NCBI GenBank assembly: GCA_930367215.1 | Contig: OV884056.1 | Coordinates: forward strand, 119,409,194 to 119,473,193 | Reading direction: 5' to 3' | Length of the DNA stretch: 64,000 nucleotides | Origin: Pollenia angustigena | Lineage: Eukaryota > Arthropoda > Insecta > Diptera > Polleniidae | Part shown: positions 43,061 to 54,436 of the stretch, in pieces | Layout of the letters: each line of letters opens with the position of its first letter | Numbering within the stretch: position 1 is the stretch's first letter | Position numbers and translations under genes: made by a program | Notes under the pieces: generated by a model | Told to the model about the DNA's origin: nothing | The model's database searches: none | The model's input: the letters and a program-made list of their open reading frames with translations, nothing else

Positions 43061-45608
43061 TTTTATACCCTTCACCGAAGGTAAGAGGGTATATATAACT
43101 TTGTCATTCCGTTTGTATGTTCCACAATATTGATCCTACACCCTATAATGTATATATATTCTGGGTCCTTATGAAAAGCGAAGTTCAAATCCGGTTGTCC
43201 GTCTGTCCGTCTGTCCGTGTGTATGTTGAAATGGGTTTTCCAAAAACCCCAGAAATGATGTGGACTAGGTTGATGTATGTTTATATCACATATACTCCGT
43301 TTAAGTTTGCTATTGAATTTCAGCCAGATCGGTCCAAAAATGACGGAGATATGAGCAAAAAACCACGACTGCCTCTGATTTTGCCCAAAAATCCCTTGTT
43401 GTTGTATTTTATTTATTTCTGTATATCTTGAGAACGGCAAGAGCCAAAGTTTCTAGATTGGGTACAAACATTTAGATTATCAATATACTGTATCCAACAA
43501 AATATGGGCAGGATTGGAAAAGTGGGCGTGGTACCTCCCATACAAAAAAAATCAAAAATTGTATATAAACCTGAATTTTTGGACTGTCATATGACCTATG
43601 GCTACGCCTTATATATCAAAAGATCGAAAATCTTTAGTAGAAAATATTTTCTGAAAATTTTGGAAAAATCGGTTCAGATACAAAAAAGTTATGACCAAAA
43701 TATAATTTTTTTTAAAAAATACCCATTTACGGGAGCCATAGGTCTTTCTGAGTCCACGTTTTATCACAAAGTAAATGGTAAATTTATTCCTAAAGACATC
43801 GGTATATAAATCTTTCAAATCGGTTAATAAAAGACTGAGTTATGTCCAAAGTACTGAAATCCAAAAAAATATGTCTTTTTTTATTATTAAGTTTGTTTAA
43901 ATATATGTACACATATGTTAGTATCTATACATATAGACCTATAACCCAATTTAATGAACAGTATATAAATCTACCAAATCGGTTATTACCAAAACACTGA
44001 AATCCCAAAAATTACTCTTTTTATACCCTTCACCGAAGGCAAGAGGGTATATACATACATATGTATATGTAACTGTTGCAGTCAGCCCTGCCATATTTGC
44101 CGATTTTTTGCCTTTAAATTATAGCCGATTTTTGTTAAAAAAAAGTTTTCTTTCAAAAATATTCAACTATGAAGAATTAAAGAACTAAATCTGAATAAAA
44201 GAAAAAAGGTCAACGCTTAAAATATCTTTTTCTATGGGGAAACTATAAAAATCTTTATACATATGTATATGAGTTTGAAAATGAATAAACGCTTACAAAA
44301 GAGAGAGGGTAAGCTAAATTTACATTCACTATCAATAAAAATAATTTCAATAAAAAAATTATTCTTATAAGATTATACGGAATTGAGGATGATGCAGCTA
44401 CATCCGATTAACTACAATTTATTTATAAAACGTTTATTTTTTTATACCCTTCACCGAAGGTAAGAGGGTATATATAACTTTGTCATTCCGTTTGTATGTT
44501 CCACAATATTGATCCTACACCCTATAAAGTATATATATTCTGGGTCCTTATGAAAAGCGAAGTTCAAATCCGTCTGTCCGTCTGTCCATGTGTATGTTGA
44601 AATGGGTTTTACGAAAACCCCAGAAATGATGTGGACTAGGTTGATCTATATTTATGTCACATATACTCCGTTTAAGTTTGCTATTGAAATTCAGCCAGAT
44701 CGGTCCAAAAATGACGGAGATATGAGCAAAAAACCACGACTACCTCTAAATTTTTCCAAAAATCCCTTGTTGTAGTTGTATTTTTTTTTATTTCTGCATA
44801 TCTTGAGAACGGTATATAAAACGTCGGTATATAAAACTATCAAATTGGTTAGACAATGGGTAATTTATGAGCAAAATACTTCAAAAAAGGGCTAAAAAAC
44901 ATCAAAGCTTTTATAAAAACCTAAATTTAAGGGCTGCCATACGTCCTATGGATATTACTTAGATACCAAAATATCAGATTTTTTTAGTAGAACATATTTT
45001 ATGACCAGATTTAATTTTTTTTTTTTTAAATACCCACTTTCGGGAACCATAGATCTCCCCGAGTCCAAACTTTATAACTCAAGTAAATGGCAAATTTCTT
45101 CTTAAACACGTCGGTATATAAATCTGTCAAATCGGTTAAAAAATGCCTGTGTTATAACCGAAATACTGGATTCCCAAAAATTACTCTTCTTATACCCTTC
45201 ACCTCAGGTGGAAAAGGGTATATGTATATAACTTTGTCATTCCGTTTGTAATTTCTACAATATTGATTCTACACCCTATAAAGTATATATATTCTGGGTC
45301 CTTATGAAAAACGAAGTTCAAAACCGGTTGTCTCTTATTCGGGCCATATTACATTTTATTGATATTCAAACAACGTTCGTTTATGGTTCAATCGTCTAGG
45401 GGGTTGAGTTTAGAAACTGTTAGTCCTCTGGTTCAAATCTTGGTTTTTCAAAGAAATTTTTTTTTTAATTTGTATGTTCTTAAAACGATTTAAAAAAAAA
45501 TTTACCAGTTTTATTTAGGTTTTGTCTAGTTGCTCTGTATTCTGCTCGCACAATGGTGAAGGGTATATAAGATTCGGCACAGCCGAATATAGCACTCTTA
45601 CTTGTTTT
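43061..45608 (+). mobile_element. Cluster of mini-me/DINE-1-type copies
   Basis: TTATACCCTTCACCGAAGG or a close variant starts copies at 43061, 44018, 44438 and 45187. Three of them continue through TATATATTCTGGGTCCTTAT, and GTCC/GTCT runs follow at 43198-43217 and 44572-44587. One 3' end with the TTCGGCACAGCCGAA hairpin and CACTCTTACTTGTTTT is at 45570-45608. The copies appear serially inserted or tandemly duplicated. No coding capacity. Confidence 0.75.
44092..44420 (+). mobile_element. Short hAT-derived fragment
   Basis: Starts CAGCCCTGCCATATTTGCCG and has GATTTTTTGCC repeats. It is followed by sequence similar to the 33.4-36.4 kb hAT remnants (ATTCACTATCAATAA, GGAATTGAGGATGATG). Sandwiched between two mini-me copies. 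Confidence 0.55.
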
Positions 45609-45715
45609 ATTTCGTATTGTGAATAATTCCTATAACAAATTTTATAGTAATGAATTCCCAAACTAAAAAATTTGGCATCGCCAGTGTTTACTCCCTCCAA
45701 TTTTTTTTACTTACC

Positions 45716-46420
45716 CTGCCTTTACACATTCAAGTAATTACTTGCAAGTAGTATATACGTATTATCAACAAAAAAGTCGAAGAAAAAGCCGAAAGTCTTG
45801 CAAGTAGCTTGAGTGTTTACACAGTCAGTTGTAAGTTCATTTTTCAAATGTTCTCGAAGCGAAAACATCCTATAAAAAAACTTTGTTTTTTGGTTTAACA
45901 ACATTACCAAGTTAAAAATATTAACAAGTTATAACAAAATAAATTTAACAATTCCTCCTTTATTTAATTTTCGGTCCATCCTGATGAAAAAATTATGTTT
46001 ATTTTATAAAATGTCTGACTCCAGTATTGCCGTAGTGGCGATTTCATAATATTACTGAGAAAATATTTTCATTAACAATTTTTTTTTCAAAATGCTTGAA
46101 ATTTATGATAAAATTACCATTGAGATGGGTTTTTGTATAGTTGTTCTCTTTTTTACGTGTTATTTTGTATAAATACACAAAAAATCCGATATAAACATAA
46201 CTTTTATATTGCTAAGTACTAGTAATTTGATATAAAAGTCATCCATGGTAATACTGTTTCTTCATTTGTCATTTTACTTGCTGCAAGTGTCAAAAATGTA
46301 CTTGCAAGCAAATTCTCTTGCAAGTTGGGCTGCAAGTACGAAAAATGTGATGGTGTTAGTAAAAATGTGTGAGTGTATTGAGTTTTTCGAACTTGCACTT
46401 GCAAGTGTAAACCCTAGGTA
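45716..46420. mobile_element. PIF/Harbinger-type MITE related to the 6443 element
   Basis: CCCTGCCTTTACACATTCAA and ATTACTTGCAAGTAG match the 6443 element, and AAAGTCTTGCAAGTAGCTTG and GTGTTTACACAGTCA also match, without the foldback insertion. The right end, GCACTTGCAAGTGTAAACCC, is an imperfect TIR. The interior has CTTGCAAGT palindromes near 46270-46330. A minus-strand exon-like segment is not conserved. Between 45340 and 45480 there is a tRNA-like stretch (see rejected items). Confidence 0.65.
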
Positions 46421-46742
46421 AATAAATTTCCAGCAAGTGTTAATGTGAACGAGAAGGGAACATGTAAGTTTTAATTTGTATTCTAAGGTAGGGCTCAATA
46501 AAATTACTTTTTTCTTTTATTGAAGGAGTATTAATAAGAAAAATTTAGATAAACACTATTCATTATTTATTTTATCATATTATTATTATTAGTGTTTTAT
46601 TTTGTATATTTTTCTTTCAGAATACAAGCACTGACAATTTATTCACAATTGTTTATAAAGTACTGACAAATAATGCACAATATAAATTTTTACTCCCAAA
46701 ATATTTGCGATGACAAATTCATGACTTATCTTACATAACGTC

Positions 46743-46865
46743 TTCACCTGACAATTTTTTGTCATACCAAACGCCAAACTTCATATTAAAAAAACGCTGA
46801 CAAAAATTTTCGATTTTTTTTATATAGACTTTGACGTTTGGTATGACAAAAAATTGTCAGGTGAA
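46743..46865. mobile_element. 123-bp MITE with ~31-bp perfect TIRs
   Basis: TTCACCTGACAATTTTTTGT..CATACCAAACG is exactly mirrored at the right. The remaining centre is A/T-rich. The target duplication is not evident. Confidence 0.8.
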
Positions 46866-46934
46866 TACGCTATGTTAATGCCGACAAAATCCCCTCAACA
46901 ATAAATGTCAGCATGTCCTACGGAAATCTTAAGA

Positions 46935-47323
46935 GGCCCATAGACACATACTGCTGACACCTACTGCCGATGAATCCTTCATATACGTGTGTGATTAATA
47001 TTTTACTACACACCTATCAATCATCATTTTTAAATAAATTTCATTTCGTGAAATTCAAGAAACCCCCTATTTTCTTCACAAGTTTTTTTCTCAGAAACTA
47101 TTTTAAATTTGTTTTAATTTAAATTGAAAAGAAAAATATATCATAAAATTAATAATTTATTTTATTGTTCATTTGAACAACTGTCAGCAGTATGAGTTCA
47201 TTTCAAAATCAAACCTATTTTGATTTTTCATACTGCATTGTCTGTGTGACGCATACAAAAATAAAAATTTCAAATTTACAAACACTGATTGCATGAGCAT
47301 GAGCAGTATGTGTCTATGCGACC
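46935..47323. mobile_element. 389-bp MITE
   Basis: Left GGCCCATAGACACATACTGC and right (reverse complement) GGTCGCATAGACACATACTGC. CAGTATGAG/CATACTGC words recur inside. It lies directly beside the Harbinger element at 47336. Target duplication unclear. Confidence 0.75.
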
Positions 47324-47627
47324 TTTTATTAATAATAGTGCATTTACACTGCCTCGAAATCTAGTACTTACAAGATTTCGAGCTAAATCTAGTTGTTTTT
47401 TTCTAGATTTCCCATACAAAACGAAATCTACTTTGTCAGTAGATTTCGACGAAATCTACTCAAAATCAAGAACTACATACCGATACAACTATGGTTTTTT
47501 CCGAATTGTACTAAAAAATACTACACTGTAGAAGAAAAAATGACATTTTAATTAAAAAACTAAATACTGCGAGTTTTTAAAATTATTTATAAAAATTTGA
47601 AATTATCAAAAAAAGAATATAATAAAA

Positions 47628-48481
47628 ATGGAAAATAAAATAAATGAAGTAGAAATCATAAATAAAAGGTAAATTAAATTTCTAATATTTCTTTATAATG
47701 CTATATACTTACTTGTGTTACAGGAAACGAATTTATAAGAAAAGAAGTACTTGGAAATCGGAGGAGGAGTCTCTCCTTATAACAATATGGGGAGACTTTA
47801 TAGATGATTTAAGAGGGGCCCGAAAAAATAGTCACGTATACCAGGACATTTCTAGTGGGATGAAGAGCAACGGCTTTGATTTTAGTCCAGAGGAAGTGAG
47901 AGTTAAAATACACAACCTCACAAATAAATACAAGTACATAAAAATAGATATTTAAACTTATATTTACTATGCGGTGTATAATTAAAAGTTGAATATATAC
48001 ATTTTTAGGGATGAAAGGCGAAAGGTTGGGCCCTCTGGTGGATCGCCATCAAAATGGCCGTTTTTTGAAAGGATACACGTTATTTTGGGGTCCTTTAAAT
48101 CAAACTCCATTGAGTTGATAATGGATGAAAGCTTAGGTAAACGACCAAAAAAATATTTTATGTTTATACTTTTTATTAGACATATTTTTTGTTTTATGTT
48201 TAGCAGACACCCCTAGCACATCAAATAGTGGAGAAGTTGAATTCGTAAATGATTCATCACAAAATTCTTTAGATGGTTCATTCGATGCCACTCCCCCAAT
48301 AAAGAAAAGAAAAAACTTTCAAACCATAATATTGGAAAAAATTCAGGAGTCAAATGACATCATAAGAAAGGAGATAGAAAAGAGTGCTGAAGTGGACACA
48401 AAAATGTTAGAACTACAGGAGGATTTAGTAGCAATAGAAAGGGAGAGAAATGAAATTTTAAAATCGATTTTAAATAAGTAA
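47628..48481 (+). CDS. Harbinger partner protein, Myb/MADF-like DNA-binding, four exons
   Basis: Exons 47628-47668, 47724-47933, 48009-48136 and 48207-48481 (acceptor 48203 also possible) all have GT..AG borders and sum to 654 nt, giving 217 residues with no internal stop. The N-terminal half has STWKSEEESLLITIWGDFID and VKIHNLTNKYK, the trihelix/Myb-SANT-like fold of Harbinger ORF2 proteins. It is followed by KVGPSGGSPSKWPFF and a C-terminal coiled-coil-like tail (LEKIQESNDIIRKEIEKS). A basic patch, PPIKKRK, could be a nuclear signal. Known role: binds subterminal DNA and brings the transposase to the nucleus. It faces the transposase gene tail to tail. Confidence 0.85.
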
Positions 48482-48483
48482 AG

Positions 48484-49062
48484 CTCTACCCTACCAAAAT
48501 TTTGTAAAAGTAGTTTTGAGTTCAAAAACATCAAAATACATTGTGTTAATGTGAAGCCTAACTGCCTGTTTTTATATGACGAACGCAAAATTCGTTTGAT
48601 TAAGTTACATGTATATTAAAAACAAAAACCAATTTTGAAATTTTGCTTTAAAAGTATCTTTAACAAACGGTTTTTTCGCTTGTCATCTAATGGCAGTCAG
48701 ATAGTTGCTTTGTTTTTGCAAACGAAGTAAATTCGCACCGCTACAATGCATTTTGATGTCTTGGAACTCACACAACGTTTAAAAACAAACTCTTTGAATT
48801 GAAATATTTTGGAGATTTGAATTTTTTCCAAACAAGTGTTTTTGTTTTTATGCATTTATTAACTTTGTTGCCATTACTATACATGAGCGGATTCACGGTT
48901 TGCATTTGTAGATCTTGTTCATCTTGTTTGCTAAATCTTGATTTAATTCACAATTATTTTTTAAATGCCAAAAAATACTGCAATTTAGTGGTTTTGTTTT
49001 TTTTATATTAAATATTTTTTTGTTAATTTCTCTTTTTATTAAAGAATTTTTTGTGAATAAAA
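48484..49062. other. Intergenic tail region of the Harbinger element
   Basis: AT-rich sequence between the two convergent genes. Both 3' ends need poly-A signals here; ATTTAATAAA-like words occur. GACGAACGCAAAATTCGTTT at 48579 is a small palindrome. No further ORF. Confidence 0.5.
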
Positions 49063-50431
49063 TTATTTATTGATTAAAAAGTTTGCAATAGCGTTTCTAA
49101 TTTCTTCACATTTTGGGTTGTAATCGTAAGCGAAATGTTCACTATTCGGCTGTCTCCTAATTGTTTCACCATTGCTTTGCCAGACCTCATTAAATACTTC
49201 ATTATTGTTATTTAAAAAGTTGTGAAGGACGCAGCAACATTTGATTATATCATTAACATTGTTAATTTTATTGTCTATCCCTTTTCCAAGTCGTCGAAAA
49301 CGTGCTTTTAAATGGCCGAACGCGTTTTCAACAACTCAACGGGATTTTGACAAAGTATAATTAAATGTTTTCTGTTTTTCTGATGCATTTACATGAAATG
49401 GATAAGGTTTCATCATGCATTCAGATAAACGAAAAGCCGAGTCGCCTATTAATAAAACCGGAATTTTCACACCATCGTAAAAAATAGCTTGCTGTTGAAA
49501 TGTTGGATCTTGCATTTCTTTTCTTAACATAGATTTCTCAAATATGGTCGAATCATTGCATCGTCCCGGACATCCGACATTAATATACAAGAAACGATAT
49601 CTGTAGTCAACAACAGCGAGTAAGACAACTGAGTACCACCCTTTGTAATTGAAATAATCACAAGTTTCCGAAGAAGAGGGGTGAACCTCAAAATGGCATC
49701 CATCTACATACATATATAGCAATTTAAATAAATAACGCAAAAATCAAATATTAAGTCTCGTTTTGAATTCTAAATTTACAAAATAATCATACCTATTGCT
49801 CCAAAACATTGTGGAAACCCAATTTTTTTAAAACCGTCGACACATTCCTTTATTTTTGTTTCGTTTATACAATTGGATGGTAAGTGTTCCTCTGAAAGAT
49901 TTTTCCAGACCTCTTTACAAAATTCTTTTAATATGAGGCATACACTTGATTTCGATACTCCAAACATGTGTGCTATTGACGCATACTCAGATGAAGACTT
50001 GAGACAATAAAGGCCAATACTAATACGTTTTTGTAGTGGGATACATTTTCTAAAGTTTGTATCACTTTTGTTCATTGATGTAAGCTTTAAGCATAACAAT
50101 TGAAAAGTGCATCGGCTCATTCTAAAATTTTCAATGAACATTTCATCTGACATTTTAGGAACATCTTCCTCCCAAAAGGAACCATAACGAGTCTAATAAA
50201 ATTGTGTGTATTAATAAAGAAAACACCTAGATATAATTGTCTATATGTACTTACATGTACCCATTCCATTCTACTATTTAACAATTGTGAGTGGTAATAC
50301 ATTTGCATTGTTTTTTGAAATTGTATATTTAAAAGATGCTGACGCTTCTTTTTACGCAACAACATTATTGCAGATTGGATTTTTTTCGCTCTGGACGAAC
50401 AAAATACTAATAAATGTCCTTTATCTTCCAT
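49063..50431 (-). pseudogene. Harbinger (HARBI1-like) DDE transposase with one in-frame stop
   Basis: Three exons on the minus strand, 50431-50255, 50192-49793 and 49703-49063, have GT..AG borders and sum to 1218 nt (405 codons plus stop). The helix-turn-helix region has YASIAHMFGVSKSSVCLILK. The catalytic residues are the D of GAIDG (split by intron 2), the D of LLIGDSAF and the E of VVENAFG. The reading frame is intact throughout except for TGA at 49338-49336, immediately before VVENAFG, where relatives usually have arginine; CGA to TGA is a single transition. Unless the stop is read through, the product lacks the catalytic E. Confidence 0.9.
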
Positions 50432-50613
50432 TACTGTTTGGTATCAAATACAATTTTGAAAAATATTTTTTTTCTTTTTAATTTTAGTTAGTTGTTTTTA
50501 TTATGAAAATAAAATCTTGCTAATGTCAAAAAATACAGTGTAAACGATCTAGATTTTTAGAGAGATTTCAAATCAAATCTACTAGATTTCGTGGCAGTGT
50601 AAATGCCCTATAA

Positions 50614-50997
50614 TACAAAATCGCCATATATTTTATAAATTGCCGAAAAAAATCACAGCTAGACATCTCTTAGTATGGCAGCCTTGATTATATTATGAAA
50701 ATGTTTTAAGTTATCTGGCAATGAGTAAAAGAAACAAGTATATTATGTTAAACATAGAGACACTTATACTATTGTTGTTTCTTTTCAATCAGTTCGGTAA
50801 AGAATAAGAAAACAAGTGGACAAGCAACTGAAGTAAATGAACCTGTGAACTAAATGAACTGAACTTAATGAACCCTCTCAAAAGACTAAAGACGCAAAAG
50901 AAAAAGTGACTAAAAACGAACTGTTGAACTAGAAGGAACTGTCAGACTGAAAGACCGTTCAACGTTCATCTGACTGACTAGTTCAATTGAACTAGTT
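50614..50997. other. Shared repeat and GTTCA/GAACT-rich stretch
   Basis: 50620-50690 is the reverse complement of the hAT-like terminus at 38684, and 50706-50880 of parts of 37145-37815. From 50830 to 51000 AACTGAAC/GAACTAGTTC words repeat densely, possibly LTR sequence of the adjoining gypsy element. Confidence 0.5.
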
Positions 50998-51139
50998 CGT
51001 TCAATTGAATGACACATATCATCGAAACATAAACGGTTCACAGTTAGAAAATAAAGTATATATTAAATAAAAGATGAGTGTAAAGAGAATATGATAAATA
51101 AAATAAAACGGTCATCTGGTGGTGGTGTTACCAACCACA
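50998..51139 (-). repeat. Left (3') LTR part of the gypsy element
   Basis: CATCGAAACATAAACGGTTC through GAGAATATGATAAATAAAAT matches 55985-56092 almost exactly. It ends in ACCAACCACAACA, whose complement gives an LTR start TGTTGTGGTTGG, followed by a pyrimidine run (CTCCCTCTTT), the complement of a polypurine tract. The left limit is uncertain; the adjoining GTTCA-rich DNA may belong to it. Confidence 0.7.
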
Positions 51140-51151
51140 ACATCTCCCTCT

Positions 51152-51613
51152 TTAAGTAATGTAATCTCTAAACCAATTCGGCTCCCGTCTGTTGCGATGC
51201 GATCGACGATGTGCTTGGTCAGGATGTTCAGGAAGAACTATTTCCTGATTGTTGACTTTTTCAGTTTGTTGTGGCACATATGCAGGCATATCTTGTGTAA
51301 TTGCTGTTGAAGGACGTTGCTGAAAAGTTGTAGCTGGTGAAGCAGAATTACGATCAGGGACAATTCTATTTTCTTGAATGGGTGTAAGTGCACTATTCGT
51401 GCTTGGTGTATTTTTATAAGGTGGACTGAGATCAAAACTATCTAACCATGAATTAGTACTTGTTGAATTGCTGTGACGTAATCGCAGTTGGTTTGCGTGA
51501 GCCTTCATGGATTTAAAATATGGAAAGGTAACAATCTCTTCTTCATACTTGACATTTCCAATACGCTTCTTAATAATTCCAGGTGCCCAAAAGTACTTAT
51601 TGAGTTTGTACAC
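51152..51613 (-). pseudogene. Integrase C-terminal region of the gypsy element
   Basis: The frame has YKLNKYFWAPGIIKKRIGNV and a long S/T/P-rich tail ending HRRSHRNRREPNWFRDYIT. It matches the C-terminal end of gypsy Pol, after the catalytic core. Together with 51614-51856 (SELFLGRKVRINMDLL in another frame) it continues the integrase interrupted by the insertion at 51857. Confidence 0.7.
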
Positions 51614-51856
51614 CTTTGCATAGACTTCACTTCCAACACTAAATTGGCGATTTTTAGCATTGTATTTACGATTACATATATTGCAATGCCATTTTGTTAT
51701 TATAATGGCCAGCGGCTTGTTTTGGTTTTAGAAGTAAATCCATGTTGATTCTTACCTTCCTCCCCAAAAAAAGTTCAGATGGTGATTTGTTTCCAGATGC
51801 ACTGTCGTTGTACTAACAATAGACATGTAGAAAATCACGAATACCATTAATTAAAT

Positions 51857-52757
51857 CTATATATAAATCGGCTAAGGCAAAACAGTTAAGAACACTTTCC
51901 TCCTCTGTATGTCAACCGATTTAAACAAAATATACACCATTTGAAAGGTATTTACGCAAAGAAGTGCACAATGTATATTTTATTAAAATCTGTTCAATAA
52001 TTTCAGAGTTATAAGCGTTCAAAATTGCTACTAACACAGATGCAAAATAAATAAATCAAAATTTATTTTCAATTATCAAATAATAAAAAATTAGGGTGAT
52101 CGATTATTCGATATTTTTCAGAAACCGGTTTTCGGTATTTCGACTTATGTATAAATCGGACCAGGCAAAACAGTTAAGAAAACTTTCTTCCTTTGTTTGT
52201 GCAATTTTTTAAATTTTCTATAATATTGAACTTAGAAACATAATATTATAGGTGTAGGGTCCTGAGTGAGTGATCACTTATGAAATAAAAAAATGCTGGT
52301 ATTTTTGTTCTTCATCTGGAACTGTTTGAATTTTCGTTAATATTCGACCTATAAAGATAAAATTATATATTAAACTGGGTGCATAAGAACATGTAAGGGG
52401 AGATTTTTGGTACTTTTTCGTTCAATAGCTGGTACTTTGATTAATTTTCGATAATATTAGACATAGAAACATAAAATCAAACGGGCAACGTCCTGAGTGG
52501 ATGACAATATATAAAGGAGACTTTTTGATACTGTTTTGTTTTTTAATTGGTATTTTTTATACCGAACTTACAAAATTAAATTAACTCACGTAGAAGATAA
52601 AATATGAACCGGAGGTTGGTCCCTCGCGAAATCGATCCACTCTGAAGGAAATAATAAATGCTCGAAAAATAAATTCATATATACTTAGATGATGATGTTT
52701 TCTTCATATTTCCAAAAAAATTTATGGTCGAATTTTGACCATTAGGCAAACACTAGT
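51857..52757. mobile_element. ~0.9-kb insertion in the integrase, Helitron-like or other
   Basis: TTAATTAAAT occurs at 51847-51856 and 52758-52767, a 10-bp direct repeat. The insert's right end has ATGGTC..GACCAT (6-bp stem) followed 10 nt later by CTAG, and its left end begins with or next to TC TATATATAA. This resembles Helitron ends, but a 10-bp duplication would not. The interior has repeated ATAAATCGG..GGCAAAACAGTTAAGAA motifs (51862 and 52144). Non-coding. Confidence 0.55.
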
Positions 52758-52769
52758 TTAATTAAATTC

Positions 52770-53339
52770 GTTTCCTAAGCGTGCGCTTAAAAGTGTCCAC
52801 AAAACGTTCTACTTGCCCATTGGATTGTGGGTGGAATGGTAAGTGTTCACGTTCCACGTTCCCTGCAGAAATCAAAAAACTCTTGTGAGGTAAATTGTGT
52901 TCCACTGTCACTCACCAATGTTTCCGGCCATCCAAAATGTGAGAAAAACTCGTTAAGACAATCGATCACTGCTGCTGACGTCATCGATTTTAATAGGTAA
53001 ACTTCTGGCCATTTGGAAAATTAAACCACCAATAAGTACGTTTTCTGTTCCAACTGGACCTGCCAGATCAATATGTATACGTTGCATTGGCCTAAGTGAA
53101 GTAGGCCAGGGATGAAGATTTTCTCTAGATGGAGCCTTAGCTGTGGAGGCACAAGATGTACATTGCCGTACTAACATTTCCACATCTTTGTCTATGTTTG
53201 GCCAATAGACATAGCTCCGAGCAAGAGCTTTGGTACGAACTATACCTTGGTGACCTTTATGTAACTGCTTAAGTACACGTTGACGTAGACTATTTGGAAT
53301 CACAATTCTATGTTGATAGAGAAGACAATCATCGGCCAT
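52770..53339 (-). pseudogene. Integrase zinc-binding and catalytic core
   Basis: 53339-52953 encodes the HHCC domain (LHKGHQGIVRTKALA..CTSCASTAKAP) and the first catalytic D (MQRIHIDLAGP). After a frameshift near 53020 the core continues with LVSDSGTQFTS (second D), then a further shift to NGQVERF (E). All three catalytic residues can be seen, but across three frames. Confidence 0.8.
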
Positions 53340-54436
53340 AAAGCATTTTGTGACATTTCTTTACTGCAAATACGAGTGCCAAACCTTCTTTTGTCAATTT
53401 GTGAGTAGTTGCGCTCTGCTGGCGTCAATGACCGCGCATCGCGGTATACAGCTTTCTTAGAACCATCAGACAATTCATGGCAAATGTAAGCACCAATTCC
53501 TACTTTGGAGGCATCTGCAGCCACCTTAATTGGAAGACTTGGATTATAGTGAGTAAGCATGAGGTCAGACGACAAAATCTCCTTAAACTGTTGAAACGCT
53601 TCCTCACAAGGCTTAGCCCATTCCCATTTAGAATCACGTTTTAAAAGAGCGTCAAATGGTGCTCTTAACTGTCGCATTTTGCGTATAAATTTTCCGTAGT
53701 AGTTCACTGCACCCAGAAATGACCGCAGCTTTGTGATATTTGTTGGGGCTGGCATTTTTACAATGGTCGAAATTTTACCTGGATCAGGTTTGATGCCGGA
53801 ACCATCGACTTTATATCCCAAGTAGGTGCAGCTACGAGAAAAAAAACTACATTTATCAAAATTTACCGTAAGATTATACCTTTCAAAACGCGAAAACACT
53901 TCATTAACGGTTTTTTTGTTTTGTTCCATTGACGGCGTTGCTATGATGACGTCATCAAGATGCGGATATGCATGTTGAACACCAGACAGAATTGTATCAA
54001 TTGCCTGTTGAAAAGCGTCTGGCGCTGATTTGACCCCAGGTGCAAGCCGGTTGAATGTTAAAAGACCTCTATGTGTATTTATGGTGAGCATTTCTATTGT
54101 AGAATCGTCAACTTCAATTTGCATGTATGCGTCATTTAAATCTATTCTTGTGAAGATTTTGCAGTTGTTGAAGTTAACAAAAATATCATCAGGCAACGGA
54201 AGTGGGTAGGTGTGCGTTTCCATACATTGATTTAATCTGGTAGAATAATCCCCGCATAAGCGAACTTTTCCATTAGCCCTTTTAACAACAACGATATGTG
54301 CAGCCCATCTGGAGTAATTTACAGGTGTAATGATATAAGCCCGTTTTAGGTGCTGAAGTTCATCGTCTACTTGTTGTACTGCCGCATAAGAAACCGGTCT
54401 TTTTGGTTTAAATACTGGCTTAGCATCAGCCTTCAC
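53300..54436 (-). pseudogene. Reverse transcriptase and RNase H of the gypsy element
   Basis: A 378-codon open frame covers RT and the start of RNase H. RT: PVSYAAVQQVDDELQ, GKVRLCGDYSTRLN, FTRIDLNDAYMQIEVDD, FNRLAPGVKSAPDAFQQAID and HLDDVIIATP. The expected Y before LDD is replaced by H, at a position usually tyrosine. RNase H begins KVAADASKVGIGAYI. The frame shifts at about 53395, and the rest of RNase H and the linker to integrase appear deleted. It is the longest open frame in the window. Confidence 0.9.

Larger units (their letters stand above)
47336..50610. mobile_element. Near-complete PIF/Harbinger transposon, 3275 bp, TAA target duplication
   Basis: TIRs TAGTGCATTTACACTGCCTC and (right, reverse complement) TAGGGCATTTACACTGCCAC extend 30 bp with two mismatches. 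TAA lies at 47333-47335 and 50611-50613. Inside are two convergent genes: a Myb/MADF-like partner (plus) and a DDE transposase (minus). The host site lies within a hAT-like repeat also seen at 38740. It is the best-preserved autonomous-type element in the window. Confidence 0.93.

Noticed and set aside
45390..45460. tRNA-like stretch with TCGTCTAGGGGGTTG and GGTTCAAATC
   Set aside because: Resembles A and B boxes, but the acceptor and anticodon stems do not pair convincingly; left out of the feature list as too weak.
45975..45990. Forward CTGATGA at 45981
   Set aside because: Followed directly by an A-run with no stem II; not a ribozyme.
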